From Clytia hemisphaerica (lineage: Eukaryota; Cnidaria; Hydrozoa; Leptothecata; Clytiidae), in NCBI GenBank assembly GCA_902728285.1, contig CACVBU010000865.1:1145044-1209043 (forward strand): a stretch of DNA of 64,000 nt, in the 5' to 3' direction. Numbering within the stretch: the stretch's first letter is position 1; each line of letters begins with the position of its first letter. The position numbers and the translations under genes were made by a program. Under the pieces are notes generated by a model. It was not told where the DNA came from, did no database searches, and worked only from the letters and a program-made list of their open reading frames with translations. Positions 1 to 10,784 of the stretch are shown piece after piece.

Positions 1-1
1 A

Positions 2-2629
2 AATTCCCTGAAAGGATGCCCGGAAACAAACTCCCCAAACGAGACTATGAGACACAACGGTCGAACGATCTCCTCAAACAAAAAGAAAGCAAACCTGTTT
101 ATACAACATTACGCTAAAGTTAGTCGACACAAATTCACAAAGGATGAGAGATCACTAAATAGAAACCTCAAGAAAAGACTAGAAGCACCCTCCGTTGACA
201 CGGAACACGGAAGAGACTTCACCATCGGAGAATTAAAGAAAGCAATTTCAAAAATGAAAAGAAAAGGAGCACAAGGACCGGATGAGATACCACCGACATT
301 CCTTAAAGAACTTGGCCCAAACGCCCAGCAAGAACTTCTAACAATCCTAAATATGTGCCTACGTAATGCAGCATGCCCCCATATTTGGAGAATAGCAACC
401 ATCTTACCACTTCTAAAAGCTAGCAAACCCGCAAGCGAGCTTGCCTCCTTCCGCCCCATCAGTCTAACTTCGTGCGTCTCAAAATGCTTCGAAAGGATGA
501 TAGCAGAACGCCTATACTTCTACGCAGAGACAAACAACATCTTGGACAGCAAACAAGCAGGATTCCGAAAAGGTAGAGGATGCGACGACCAGATAGGTAG
601 AATAATACAAGCAATCCAAGACGGGTTCAATCAAAAACCTATGCAGAGGTCAACATTGGTTCTGCTAGACTTTTCAAAAGCGTATGATACAGTATGGAGG
701 GAGAAATTACTACACACACTGATAGACGATGGAGTGCCAATGTCAATTGTAAGATGGCTTGCCAGCTTTCTCCGTGATAGACAAGCAAAGGTCAACTTCA
801 ATGGTGCCACCAGCAAGAGTCGCAAGATAAAACAAGGTGTCCCACAAGGATCAGTACTGTCTCCTATACTCTTCTTGTTCTACATAAACCAACTGGCCAA
901 AATCTTACCACAAGAAACACTCAACGCCCTATTCGCAGACGATGTGTCAATACTCGCAACCGAAAAGACAAAAGAAGAAACAGAGAGGAAAGCGCAACAA
1001 ACTGTCGACGTGGTCACCAGCTGGGCCCAAGAATGGAAGATCAGTCTAAACGCAACGAAAAGTGAAGCAAGCTTCTTCAGCACATGGTCACAAGAGGCTA
1101 CATGGATGCCAACCATCACAATTGACGGACAGCCCATAAAGAAAGAGAAAACACCTCGATTACTGGGGGTCATTCTTGACAGACTGCTCAATTTTGGCCC
1201 ACACATCGATACCATCATACAAAGAACGGAAAGAAAGCAAAGAATCCTCAATGCAGTGGCGAACACTGAATGGGGATGGAACAAAGAAAAGCTCATCCAA
1301 ATATTCATTGCACATGCCTCTAGCACAGCTGAGTATGCAGCTTTTGCGTGGCTACCAAGCACCGCCAAATCTCACCTAGAAAGACTGGATCGAGCACAGA
1401 ACAAACTACTTCGAGTGATCACCGGACAGTACTTGGCGACTCCAGTCGAAGCACTCCGATTGGAATGCGGAATTCCAAATCAAAACACAACCAGAGACAG
1501 GCTAATCGCTAAAGCTTCCGAAAAAGCAAAAAGACTTGATCACAACCATCCACGAAGTATTGCATCCCAAGGCTCAACTACTCATCACAGAAAACAAACT
1601 AACTGGAGAGCAAAATCTCACACACTACAACAATACCTGCCAGCAGAAGTTTCCAACAGACAACCACTGAACTACTTCCCATCTCCTCCATGGATGACGG
1701 CAGCCAACCTAGAGATATTTGCTACCCTCCCAGGAGTTAACAGCAGAGAAGATGATATCCACACAAAAAGGAAATCTTCCATAGACAAGATCAAAGAAGT
1801 GGACGCTGAGATCACAATCTACACGGACGGCTCTGCCTCCGAAGGTACTAGAAAAGGAGGTTCTGCGGCAGTAATCACAAGGGGTGACCCCGAGAACCCA
1901 GAGACGATCCATGTCATCCAACGCAAAGGATCAGATTTTACCTGCTCGTACGAAGAAGAGCTGGACGCAATGCAAACAACCGCAAATTGGATCTCCCTAA
2001 ACTGCGACCCAGAAATCAGCATCATGGTCTGCACGGACAGTCAGTCACTATGCCTAGCCTTATTAAGCTACAACGTCGAAACAGCAACAATAAGAGAAGC
2101 ACTACACAACAGACCAGGAAGAACGATCATCCAATGGATCCCGGGCCACTCAGACGTCCCAGGAAACGAACTCGCTGACCAAGCAGCCAAAGAAGCGACC
2201 AAATTAGAGGCAGACCCCAGACCAATATCATACAGAAGTGCCTGCACAATGATAAGAAGCAGAATCAAACACCCGACGAACCACCAACAATTAAAGAAGG
2301 TCTACAGTCATTTCTCTAAACAACGCGAACAAGAGGTTAAATCCAGAGCGGATCAAGTCCTACTGGCACAACTGAGAAGCGGAAAACACAAGGTCTTCCG
2401 TAGCTACCAACATATGATAGATGAGAGCATTGACCCTACATGCACCAAATGTGACAGCGGGGAAACACACAACCTCGAACACTGGTTCCTCCGCTGCCCA
2501 GATGCATCAGAAGCAAAAAACGAAATTTTTGATGAAAAAGAACTTGAGGTGGGCCTGGGACTTCTCACAAAGTGCCCTGAGAAGTCGATTGCCCTGGCGA
2601 AGAGGACTCTCTTCGGGGTTCAGCAATGA
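2..2629 (+). CDS. LINE ORF2 protein: reverse transcriptase plus RNase H, 5' end outside window
   Basis: The reading frame is open from base 2; the first in-frame ATG is at 47, so the N-terminal endonuclease probably lies to the left of the window. Counting from that ATG, RT motifs are RPISL (about residue 138), LLDFSKAYD (207), QGVPQGSVLSP (265) and the catalytic FADD (296). An RNase H domain follows, with TDGSAS (about 592), an EEELDAM glutamate, TDSQS and ADQAA supplying the D-E-D-D residues. A C-terminal Cys/His cluster (CTKC...HWFLRC, about 798-818) is typical of I/Jockey-group elements. There is no internal stop over 876 codons, so this is a recent insertion. The product would carry out target-primed reverse transcription. 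Clade assignment beyond I/Jockey-like is uncertain. Confidence 0.9.
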   Translation, partial: NSLKGCPETNSPNETMRHNGRTISSNKKKANLFIQHYAKVSRHKFTKDERSLNRNLKKRLEAPSVDTEHGRDFTIGELKKAISKMKRKGAQGPDEIPPTFLKELGPNAQQELLTILNMCLRNAACPHIWRIATILPLLKASKPASELASFRPISLTSCVSKCFERMIAERLYFYAETNNILDSKQAGFRKGRGCDDQIGRIIQAIQDGFNQKPMQRSTLVLLDFSKAYDTVWREKLLHTLIDDGVPMSIVRWLASFLRDRQAKVNFNGATSKSRKIKQGVPQGSVLSPILFLFYINQLAKILPQETLNALFADDVSILATEKTKEETERKAQQTVDVVTSWAQEWKISLNATKSEASFFSTWSQEATWMPTITIDGQPIKKEKTPRLLGVILDRLLNFGPHIDTIIQRTERKQRILNAVANTEWGWNKEKLIQIFIAHASSTAEYAAFAWLPSTAKSHLERLDRAQNKLLRVITGQYLATPVEALRLECGIPNQNTTRDRLIAKASEKAKRLDHNHPRSIASQGSTTHHRKQTNWRAKSHTLQQYLPAEVSNRQPLNYFPSPPWMTAANLEIFATLPGVNSREDDIHTKRKSSIDKIKEVDAEITIYTDGSASEGTRKGGSAAVITRGDPENPETIHVIQRKGSDFTCSYEEELDAMQTTANWISLNCDPEISIMVCTDSQSLCLALLSYNVETATIREALHNRPGRTIIQWIPGHSDVPGNELADQAAKEATKLEADPRPISYRSACTMIRSRIKHPTNHQQLKKVYSHFSKQREQEVKSRADQVLLAQLRSGKHKVFRSYQHMIDESIDPTCTKCDSGETHNLEHWFLRCPDASEAKNEIFDEKELEVGLGLLTKCPEKSIALAKRTLFGVQQ

Positions 2630-2638
2630 CCCAGTATT

Positions 2639-2668
2639 CACACACACACACACACAACAACAACACTA
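2639..2668 (+). repeat. CA/CAA microsatellite, probable 3' tail of the LINE
   Basis: A (CA)n run followed by CAA repeats begins ten bases after the RT/RNase H stop codon. Short tandem repeats replace poly(A) at the 3' end of many I/Jockey-type LINEs, so this probably marks the 3' terminus of the insertion. Confidence 0.7.
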
Positions 2669-2704
2669 GACACTACGCCCTATACGTCACCACACTGGGT
2701 AAAG

Positions 2705-2899
2705 ATGGTAGAGGCTTCTCGACAATACCTCAACAAGGCATGTGAGAAATATGAAATACATTTATCTGAAAGCTTTATTAAAAAACAATCAATCAAGTTG
2801 ATTGACTCTAATATGCCTGATGAAGATTTGGATCAACTCCGTCTGTGTGTCGAAAACTGGCACAAGTATGAAAATAGATTGCGAATATTTTTATTTTAA
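2705..2899 (+). CDS. small unknown ORF just downstream of the LINE
   Basis: A 64-residue ORF starts at an ATG right after the LINE tail. It reads like real protein: charged, amphipathic, with CEKYEIHLSESFIKKQ and a tryptophan near the end (LCVENWHKYENRL). It stops at a run of T-rich codons. It may be an exon of a host or transposon gene interrupted by the LINE. No family is recognised and it could still be chance. Confidence 0.3.
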   Translation: MVEASRQYLNKACEKYEIHLSESFIKKQSIKLIDSNMPDEDLDQLRLCVENWHKYENRLRIFLF

Positions 2900-3420
2900 T
2901 CAACAAAAAAAAGAAAATTTTTTTAAATGTACATGACTCAAAAATATATTTAAAAAAAAGAGAGAGACCTCCTTTGAATTTATGGTTATACCAAATTGGT
3001 GATAAAAGAGATGACAAAAAAAAATCTCTCTTACTGAGTTTATGTACGTATGCAAAGACTTTGATGTATGTGTGTTTTTCAGCGAGACGGAGACGGTAAG
3101 GTTTCTAATTTGACTAGATCCTGGCCGGTTGAGGACAACAGTAAATCTGCACTTTTATAAGTCAAGATTAAGTCGGAAGAAGGAAGTATTTCCTTATCGG
3201 TTTCCTTATCGGTAACACCGGAAACTACCGGCGAAATCCGACCCTTCCTGTGTGTGTGTGATACTAAAACAAGAGACAAAATAATGTTGGTTTTCTCTCA
3301 TATGGAAAATGACGTAATCTTTCGAGAATAGCCTGTGTTTAGCGCCTTATCTTTCCCGATTATCCCGCAATTATCTTCAGAATCTTTGCTTACTCGAATT
3401 TTTTTTTCAGAAGTGCGCAG
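2900..3420. other. non-coding stretch without recognised genes
   Basis: AT-rich DNA with A and T runs. A short imperfect direct repeat (CCTTATCGGT twice, near 3191-3211) and a TG run near 3250 are the only visible structure. Confidence 0.5.
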
Positions 3421-3631
3421 TGTCTATTGAGCCTTCTGGGCCATTGAGCCTAGACAGTTCCAGTTCACAAATTTTATAAGAACTGGAAGTGTCTTGTGAG
3501 CCTTAGGGGCCATCGTATTCTCCATCATTCAGGTGTTATTTCATCTTTGTGTAGTCACCGGTTTCATAAGGTAATATATCATTTGACGTCAAATAAAATC
3601 TGTGCGGTTGTGCTCTTGACAATGCAACAAA

Positions 3632-4550
3632 ATGGCGAAAACTTCTGAAAATGTTAATACGGAAATTTCATCAAAATATTGATCCTGCACCCCAAATAAA
3701 TGCTTTATAAATGAAATAATACGGGATAACGATGTCTTGCAGTGTAGGAAGTGTCAAAGTTTTGTTCATTATGCCTGTTCGGAGCTTCCAGCCTACCAAG
3801 TACAGATTTGCCTTCAGTACAAAGCAAGGAGATTCGAATGTGCGAAATGCATCACAGTCACGCCAATATTATTAGAAAAGATCAAAACAAGTAAACAAAG
3901 AACGACCAATAACAAGGCAACAAATACTGAAGGTAAAGAGAAAGATCAAGATGAGCAATGTGTTTTACCTAGACTGGATAGACTGGAGAAGAAGATCGAC
4001 GATCCAAACAACAACAGACATACGCTAGCATCACTAAAGACGAGCCAAAGAAAAAAGACCACGATATAGAATCAAAGCAACAACAGACATACGCTAGCAT
4101 TACTAAAGATGAGCTAAAGAAACAAGAGGTAACGATCAAGAATTTCATCAAAGAAGAGAAAAAAAAAGAACGATGGTTAAACTTAACAAAGTACAATATC
4201 ATTGTTCACAACCTCGGAGTGAAGACCTAGAAGAACAACGTGTAGGTGATAAGGATTATGTTGAAGAAGTTGTACAAAACCAAATGGGATTAAAGGTAAA
4301 CATAGTCAGCGCAGAAAGAATAGGAGCTCGGAAGGACGAAATGTTCAAAACAAAAAGATGGCGACCCTTGAAAGTCGTGCTAAAGAACGGAGAAGAGAAA
4401 CGTCATATTCTGGCATCAGTCCACAAATTAGAGAAAGACGAATTTAGAGTATCCGACGATTTTTCGAAGAAAGAACGCGAAACCATCAAAGAGTGGCATA
4501 GGAAGGCAAAGGAGAAAACAGAATTACAAAAGGATGGCAGCTGGATATAA
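3632..4550 (+). pseudogene. LINE ORF1 relic: PHD-type zinc finger plus RRM-like segment
   Basis: An ATG at 3632 opens a frame stopped by TGA at 3680 that then continues open to 4069. This part encodes a Cys/His cluster (QCRKCQSFVHYACSELP...RRFECAKC) matching a PHD finger. After a frame change near 4005 the sequence reads QQQTYASITKDE and NIIVHNLG. After a second change near 4217 it reads VEEVVQNQMGLKVN...RPLKVVLKNGEEKRHIL...FRVSDDFSKKERETIKEW, which is the pattern of RRM-containing ORF1 proteins of CR1/L2-type LINEs. Such proteins bind element RNA. No endonuclease or RT follows, so this is an orphan ORF1, either a truncated LINE or a non-autonomous derivative. The leader upstream has a repeated TGAGCCTT/GGGCCAT motif (about 3430 and 3498). 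Confidence 0.7.
4009..4122 (+). repeat. tandem duplication with 69-bp offset inside the ORF1 relic
   Basis: CAACAACAGACATACGC begins at 4009 and again at 4078, and about 45 bp is nearly identical in each copy. The offset is a multiple of three, so the duplication repeats the peptide QQQTYASITKDE in one frame. Confidence 0.85.
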
Positions 4551-4774
4551 AAGGTTAGAGGAAGTCCTCGGACAAAACTCGTTACTGAAAATGAAATATT
4601 ATAAAGACGACTGGTTAAGAGGCCCACCGTGCGCCTACAACTGTAAAATTGTAAAATGTTAAGCATGATTATTTCATAGAGGTCGATAGACCTGAGAAAT
4701 ATGTTACTGTAAATTAAATAACTGTATCTTTTTTAATTGGGTTTGCGTTGAGTGTAGCAATCAAACGTAAACAC

Positions 4775-5136
4775 CAATATTGGTGGTGTATTGGCTGTCA
4801 AGGATGAAAATATGGTTCGATACATATAAACAATTTTTCATTGGAGGTCTGTCAGCCATACTTTATAATAAAGTTTATCCAAACAAAAAACCAAAAAAAC
4901 AGGATTGATAGGATTTTAATTATGATGTGATTATATACTTGTCGAATAAAATTTATTGGACAAGTATATAATCACATCATAATTAAAATGTCCGGGGGTG
5001 GGGTATTATTGTATGAAAATTATTCTAAGATCACCATTGCCCAAATGAAACTTCAATGTTAGAACGATATTTTAAAGTAATAAAACTCCTTGTTTTAGGC
5101 AAACCATATTTTCATCAATACACCACCAATATTGTT
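4775..5136. repeat. inverted repeat pair bounding a 360-bp segment
   Basis: 4775-4817 (CCAATATTGGTGGTGTATTG, then GATGAAAATATGGTT) recurs inverted at 5101-5136, apart from a 9-bp insertion in the left arm. The left arm is itself partly palindromic. The span encloses the perfect hairpin at 4913-4989 and may be a small foldback element; no TSD was identified. Confidence 0.6.
4913..4989. repeat. perfect 31-bp inverted repeat forming a 77-bp hairpin
   Basis: Bases 4913-4943 are the exact reverse complement of 4959-4989, with no mismatch. The 15-base loop holds AATAAAATTTATT, itself nearly palindromic, so almost the whole 77 bp can fold. Perfect pairing implies recent origin or continuing correction. 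Confidence 0.9.
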
Positions 5137-5956
5137 AGGAAAGCTAATCTTTTGCTTCCCGAATATTGTAAGGTGATTAGATGAAATCTATCTCAAACAA
5201 AGTGCACAAAACTGTTATGATATTCTAGATATTTGTTTTTGAAATGTATTTCAATTAGACGAAATCTATGAAATTTACAACTCTTTTCTCTCTTTTTGCT
5301 GCAAATTAAAATTAAAATTATTTTGTTTGATGTTTAAGAAAATGCTTCAAAACGTAACCTCAAGTGAGTTACAGCATGTCCAAGGTAAAAGTGAACCAGT
5401 TCCACTCACTTTCAAAATGTCAAACATAGCTGGAAAGAAGCACCATATGATGTAGATTAACGTGATGGGTGTTAGAAAAATTTAACTTGAGGCTATAAGA
5501 AGTAATAGCCCAAAAACCTGTATTATGACGTCAAAAACATTACATAACATTACTTCATAAAACTAAAAATTTGAATATCTCGTGTAGAGGATGTAGTGGA
5601 GTTATTGTTGCTGGATAATGAAACGATGAATTTGTGGTTATTCTCATAATCGCGTAGATCAATTCTCCGTTTGTTGTGGGAAACTCGCACTGTTGCCATT
5701 GCATTCTTTCAAAAAAGATATCATCAGCATTGAGCTAAACGAAAATGTTAGAACATTTGTAAATATAAACTTTTCCAAAAAATTTCTTACTGTTTCTTGA
5801 AGGCTTGATTGTTGCCTCTACTAGACTTCTAATTAAAAAAAAAACTTTTGCCATTCTCACGAACGATTAAAACATTTAAAGACTGTTGTTTAAGAGAGAC
5901 TGATTGATGAAAAGGAAGAGAAAACCATAATACAAAATTTTATAAAAATTACTTAC
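5137..5956. other. AT-rich non-coding stretch
   Basis: No convincing ORF, RNA gene or repeat was found apart from poly-T and poly-A runs. Confidence 0.5.
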
Positions 5957-6052
5957 TCCAAATACCCTGGCAAGGTTGATCTTGGTAATCTGGTTCTCTC
6001 TGACGTTCACGTTAGGTGAAAACTCGTCTTTCGCAACGTTGAAGCACTGACC
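5957..6052 (-). CDS. candidate internal exon, 96 nt, phase 0-0
   Basis: On the minus strand, TTTTTTCCGAAG precedes GGTCAGTGC as an acceptor, and GGA is followed by GTAAGT, a strong donor. The enclosed 96 nt encode exactly 32 codons in phase 0 (GQCFNVAKDEFSPNVNVREN, ITKINLARVFG) with no stop. Signals and protein-like content support a real exon of a minus-strand gene. Its neighbours were not found and the family is unknown. Confidence 0.4.
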
Positions 6053-7207
6053 CTTCGGAAAAAAATTAGCAAAATTGTAAGCGCCTTTTATATTCAAGAT
6101 ATGAAGCACTGCAATGTTTTTTGAAGAATCGACCGAATTACGTAACTTTTGCAAAAAAAAATTTTCTCTGAGCAGTGACCATATCTTCTTGTTCGTTTGA
6201 AAAAGAAACAAAAATGCAGCATTGTCTTTGTTACGTCAACATTTTTTCTCTTAAAATTTGGGTCAAATATTATTGAAATGAGAACTTTTGAATGAAATAA
6301 TCCCTCTTTTTTACAGTTTCTCCCAAAAAGATCAACGGATTAAGGGCCTTTCATTTATTTTTCTCTACTGTACTTTTTTCTCTTTCCCCATAACTTTTTG
6401 ACTTTTTTTTAATAAGGTGTACAAGTTTTTTTTGAGTAATTTACCCCCGGGGTGATAGAGGGTTAGGGGATGCTGGGTGGTATGTGCGAACCAGACCTCC
6501 GAGCCCTGACCCTTAGAGGCCCTTAGTTCAGATCCATCTTCCAATTTTCAAAAAATATTCTCCAATTTTTGAAAATAAATCCTCCTTTTTTGACTCGGTA
6601 GTGTGAAAAATCTTGTATTCCAACCAAAAATTAAATCCTAATATTTACACCCTGAATTACAGAAATTAGTGCTGTAAACATCGCGAATTACAAGATCTTT
6701 TTTCGAGCTAGTGAAGAAAACCAATTCATTTGGACAATTTAGTCTGGTGGAAGTGACTAAATAGTAAAATTGACGAATTTAAAATGTTGATCGGGGAAAG
6801 TCCTCTATTAAATTTCACAAAAATGAATTCGTTTGGGTGGTCATGGATTTTTTGCTGACGTCAGCAATGGCGTCATTTTTCAAATCACCTCCCCTTATGA
6901 TTTTTATTGGCTTCATTTTCATATAAGGGTTGTGATATTTTTCTGAATCAGCATGAAAAATGCTTTCCAACGGTATGTAACATGACACACTTTGGAGAGA
7001 AAAATTGAAACCTGTTCTGGTCTGTAAAATACACAAACAGGTGCCAATTTTTTGGGTCTGAGATTTAAATCCATTTTTCACCTCTAAACAACTATTGTGC
7101 AAAGTTTCATGCTTGTACGTCCTTGTGCACAATTTAGCACAATTAGACTGCACTAATTCCCGTTATCTCGATACCCCGTCCCCCAGGCCCAGGGGTCTCC
7201 AGAAAAG
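6053..7207. other. non-coding stretch, possible old transposon interior
   Basis: No gene was seen. The part around 6830-7180 has GCTGACGTCAGC-type palindromes similar in style to the interiors of the MITEs near 56 kb and 60 kb, but no terminal repeats were found. A 112-residue minus-strand ORF here has no protein-like features. Confidence 0.4.
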
Positions 7208-7471
7208 CATTAATCGATTGATTAAATATCGATTAAAAACGATAATCGATAAATAATCGGCGCCTAAAAAAATTGTGGGTATATAATGGATTATATCAAT
7301 TAGATATAATCCATTATATCGATGTTAATCATATTAATCATTAACACTGTAATCGATATTATTGATTAAAAATCTATAGTGATAATTTAATTGAGTGCTA
7401 AAAAATTGTGAGTATCGATTAGCTATTGATAATCGTTTTTAATCGATATTTAATCAATCGATTAATTAATG
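7208..7471. repeat. foldback/MITE with about 45-bp AT-rich inverted ends and nested palindrome
   Basis: The left end (ATTAATCGATTGATTAAATA, then TCGATTAAAAACGATAATCGAT) recurs inverted at about 7428-7471 with few differences. A second palindrome sits inside (ATATAATGGATTATATC mirrored around 7300). Repeated ATCGAT/TAATCGAT boxes fill the element. It lies upstream of the first visible exon of the next gene. Confidence 0.75.
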
Positions 7472-7796
7472 ACTAGGTATCGATTTTGATCGATTAGTAA
7501 TGTCTGGCTATCAGGGACCGCCAATTTTGGAAATTTTTAGCGTCAATTGTAAAATTGAAATAAAGCTTTTTTGCCTTTCATTTGTTTTAAATTCTGCAAT
7601 TCTGTACAAAAACCATGAGGGAAATTTCCTCTCTTTGTCCATGTAAAATGCACAAAATTTTTTTTGATCTCACTCGCGCGTGCGAGTGGTTTTTACTATC
7701 ATGTGTAATTTTGTTTTTTCCAAGATTTATTTGATTTAAACCATTATGAAAAGGTTGACATGACCTTATTTAATAACTGTTCTTATTTTTTTTTAG

Positions 7797-10601
7797 CCAG
7801 GTTCAAAACCACCAAGAGTCGGCCAATAAAAGAATCGAAAGTCTAGAGAATATGGTGACAGAACTGGCAGAGAAAGTTGCAGAGCTCGAACAAAAGTTAA
7901 GCGCTCCAATGAAAAGAAAAAGATCATTCCAACCGACTTACAGGTATTGTATGGAACAGGGGCAAGAATTAGATTGCGATAGAAATTTGAGCTTATTGAG
8001 TACTGGAAATTTGTCTTTATTCTTCCTTCTCTTACAGAGTTTAAAAGACTTAACTCAAAATTTTAATTTAATAACATTTATGGAAATGCCTTAAGTTTTA
8101 TTATTGCACATGTTTGACTTTTTAGGGCAGAGTTCATGCACACATTTATGCTAAAGAACAGGATCCTGACGAAACAAGCTGGAATCTCGAGAAACGCTTT
8201 GACAGGGACGAAAACATTGGATTTGTTACTGACATGATTGCGAAGATTGCTCAAATTGATCCAAACGATACCAATGTTATCAGAGGTAAGTTCATCAAAC
8301 GAGTTCAATGCTTTACAAACATTCCTTTATAATTAATGTGGAAAAAGTATTGGACTTTATTGCCGACCCAAAAAAATATCAGCGTTTTGATTGGTCGAGA
8401 GCATCGAGATATTTGCGATATTTCATATTTCTTTAGTCTGGAAATATTACCGCGTTGACTTTTGGGGGACTGGGTAAGCGGCGGGAGAAAAATCAAAACA
8501 AAACAGCCGAAAAGAACTGACTTTCGGAGAAACTGACTTGGGAATCAAAAGGGGGAAACGCAACAAAAATATGTTCAGATTAATTTTTACTTTGGAGTTC
8601 TTCCATAAAAGACACTAAAATCAAATCTGATGAACTAAGAATTTATTATAAAACAACTTGTCCGTGTAATAACCAAACAGTTTTTTATCAATGCATACAA
8701 AAAATTTGAGATTCTTGAATGTTTGCCAATAAAATTTCTCATAACATAACAAGGAAAGTGTAATGTCTTGTATTTAACCAAATGACGAGTGATTTTTATA
8801 AAAGTTCTCTCCTAATTCTCGTTCTCGACAACAACGTAGTCTACGTCCTTGACTTTTCAACTCAACAATCATTATACATCTTCCTTCTAAAATTCGAAAC
8901 ATTTAGAGCTTGACGATAATCAAGAAAGTATCCAAATTGTTTTGCTGTTGAAAAAATGTTGTTCTTTAACCATTTTTACAAGCATACATTTCCATCATGG
9001 GACTCCTTTCCTCTGCTATTCTTTCCAATGGCCATGTCACCGAAACAAAAACATAGAAAAAGACTGAATGTTATCAATCTGATTAATCCATTGATGGAGG
9101 GTTTCTTCTCTATCGAAACCATACTGTACATCATCTGCATTTTGAATTATCAATCTAGAAACTTTCAAATACATCTCTAAAAAATCTGCAACTCTTCAAA
9201 ACAAAACTTTTGGACCGAAAATGATCGAAAAATGTTTCTATTTTGTTTTTGTGTGAATATTTTTAGCGGGAAGTTATCGAATGTTATTTTGTTCGAATCT
9301 AACGTTCGAATTAGATTTTCGAATAAAAACATTCGAAAGTACACAGAAGCAGAAGAAGGCGGAAGTAAGTTTAAAAACAAAAAGAGGACAATTTTTTTGA
9401 GTCGACAATAAATTAGTTATCACATGACTTCTCGTGCAATACTCGATATTTTACTCGTTCCGAGATTTTACCGATATTTTTCCTCGCCTATAGGCTCGGA
9501 AAAATATTACGGAAAAATCTCGGAACTCGTAAAATATTTCTCGTATTCCACTCGAAGTCATGCGATAACTAGTACGTATCATCTTTTGCAAAATATACTG
9601 TTCACAGCAATGCGTTTTGATCTACTTTAAAAATTAAATTAATTTCACTAAAAAGCTTGTAACTAGATCACTTTCATCCTGATCTTATCATACAAAATAA
9701 GGATAAATTGCACAGATCTGTAAAGACCAAAGGGCTTCATAGGCAACTTTAGGCTTTCTCCAGCAAAAGAAAATGAAGCAAAAATTTGACTTTTAAATTT
9801 TGGAGCGCAAGATCAAAAAAGTAAAATTGCTTGTTGTCAACTTGCTTCACTTTTTGATAGAGCCACATTAAAGCCACATATCGTTAAAGTTGTTATTTGC
9901 CTGCTCTTTTAGTTGTTTGCCGCACATATTTCAACCATCAAAAACGGGAGAAGAGGAAGAAAGATACAATGACTCCAGAACAGCTACAGAGTGATATCAA
10001 GTCAATCGATCATCTTCAAGAAGAACCAAGGTTGGTTTTCTTAATATTCATTTGATGTGATTATTTGTTGTGACAGTATTCATTGTTATTTTTTTAACAA
10101 CAAGAAAGAAGACTTCAGTTTCTTTCGATGGGTATATATTTAAGAAATGGGGACATCCATCGCAAAAATTGTCCAACCATTCTATTCCCCCTACCCCACT
10201 ATAATAAAGAAATGAAAGGAATTCTCAATGTTAAAGATCTAAACGATAATTTTTACTTCTCACTTGATTTAATTTTATGTGTTTCAGACATACCGAAGAA
10301 GACGCAAAATTGGCTTTCAGATGGATTTGGAGGGTAGCTAGAGCTCTTTAACCTCATCAAAGGTGGAGAACTAATGACCGATGAGGAGTCAGAGTATGAA
10401 GATGGTGTTGAGACCGGGCGTCGTATCGTAAGAAAACTGGCTTGGCGTAGCCCAAAGCTTGATGATTTGATCATCAAAATTGATACCGAAAAACCCTTAA
10501 AGGCTGTGAAAGGGCGAATTGTTGTAGAACTGTCACAGGGCGAGCCACCAATTGGCATTGACGAAAGATTGATCGACATAAAGCCTGTGGAAGAAATTTA
10601 A
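7797..10601 (+). CDS. four-exon gene, coiled-coil plus basic/acidic C-terminus, tentatively C14orf93-like
   Basis: Exons: 7797-7943, 8131-8285, 9913-10030 and 10288-10601; earlier exons may lie upstream. All junctions are GT-AG and phases match across the first three introns. Exon 1 encodes a coiled coil (KRIESLENMVTELAEKVAEL). Exon 2 has WNLEKRFDRDENIGF. Exon 3 has TYFNHQKREKRKKDTMTPEQ. The last exon ends with MTDEESEYEDG and AWRSPKLDDLIIKID. The combination of YF-HQKRE, an acidic MTDEE box and WRSPKLD resembles, from memory, metazoan C14orf93-like proteins of unknown function, often expanded in cnidarians. The last exon needs a frame change between about 10330 and 10350: the spliced frame stops at TAA 10349, but the acidic tail is in another frame. 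That is pseudogenisation, an unseen micro-intron or an assembly indel. Confidence 0.55.
8286..9912 (+). other. large intron of the four-exon gene
   Basis: Bounded by GTAAGT at 8286 and CTCTTTTAG ending at 9912. It holds a TA-flanked foldback element (9416-9569) and otherwise AT-rich DNA without convincing ORFs. Confidence 0.6.
9416..9569. mobile_element. 154-bp foldback MITE with TA target duplication
   Basis: The element starts GTTATCACATGACTTC and ends GAAGTCATGCGATAAC. Its two halves are inverted copies over about 70 bp, including CTCGGAAAAAT/ATTTTTCC near the centre. It is flanked on both sides by TA (9414-9415 and 9570-9571). TA duplication and near-complete palindromy fit a Tc1/mariner-mobilised MITE. 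Confidence 0.8.
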
Positions 10602-10784
10602 TTTTTTATGTATATTTGGAAACTTGATATTGTTGCTCATAGTACTTACCAATATTGATATCGTATAGATTTATCTTGCTTTAAATTACAGAGTAATCTT
10701 ATTCAAACATATCTGTATCGATAATAAAGATTCAAAATTTACTTAGTTCTCAGTCTTCTTGTTCTAGTAATTCCCTTACTTTAA

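Noticed and set aside
6815..7153. 112-residue minus-strand ORF
   Set aside because: The region resembles non-coding transposon interior; no motif and no splice context.
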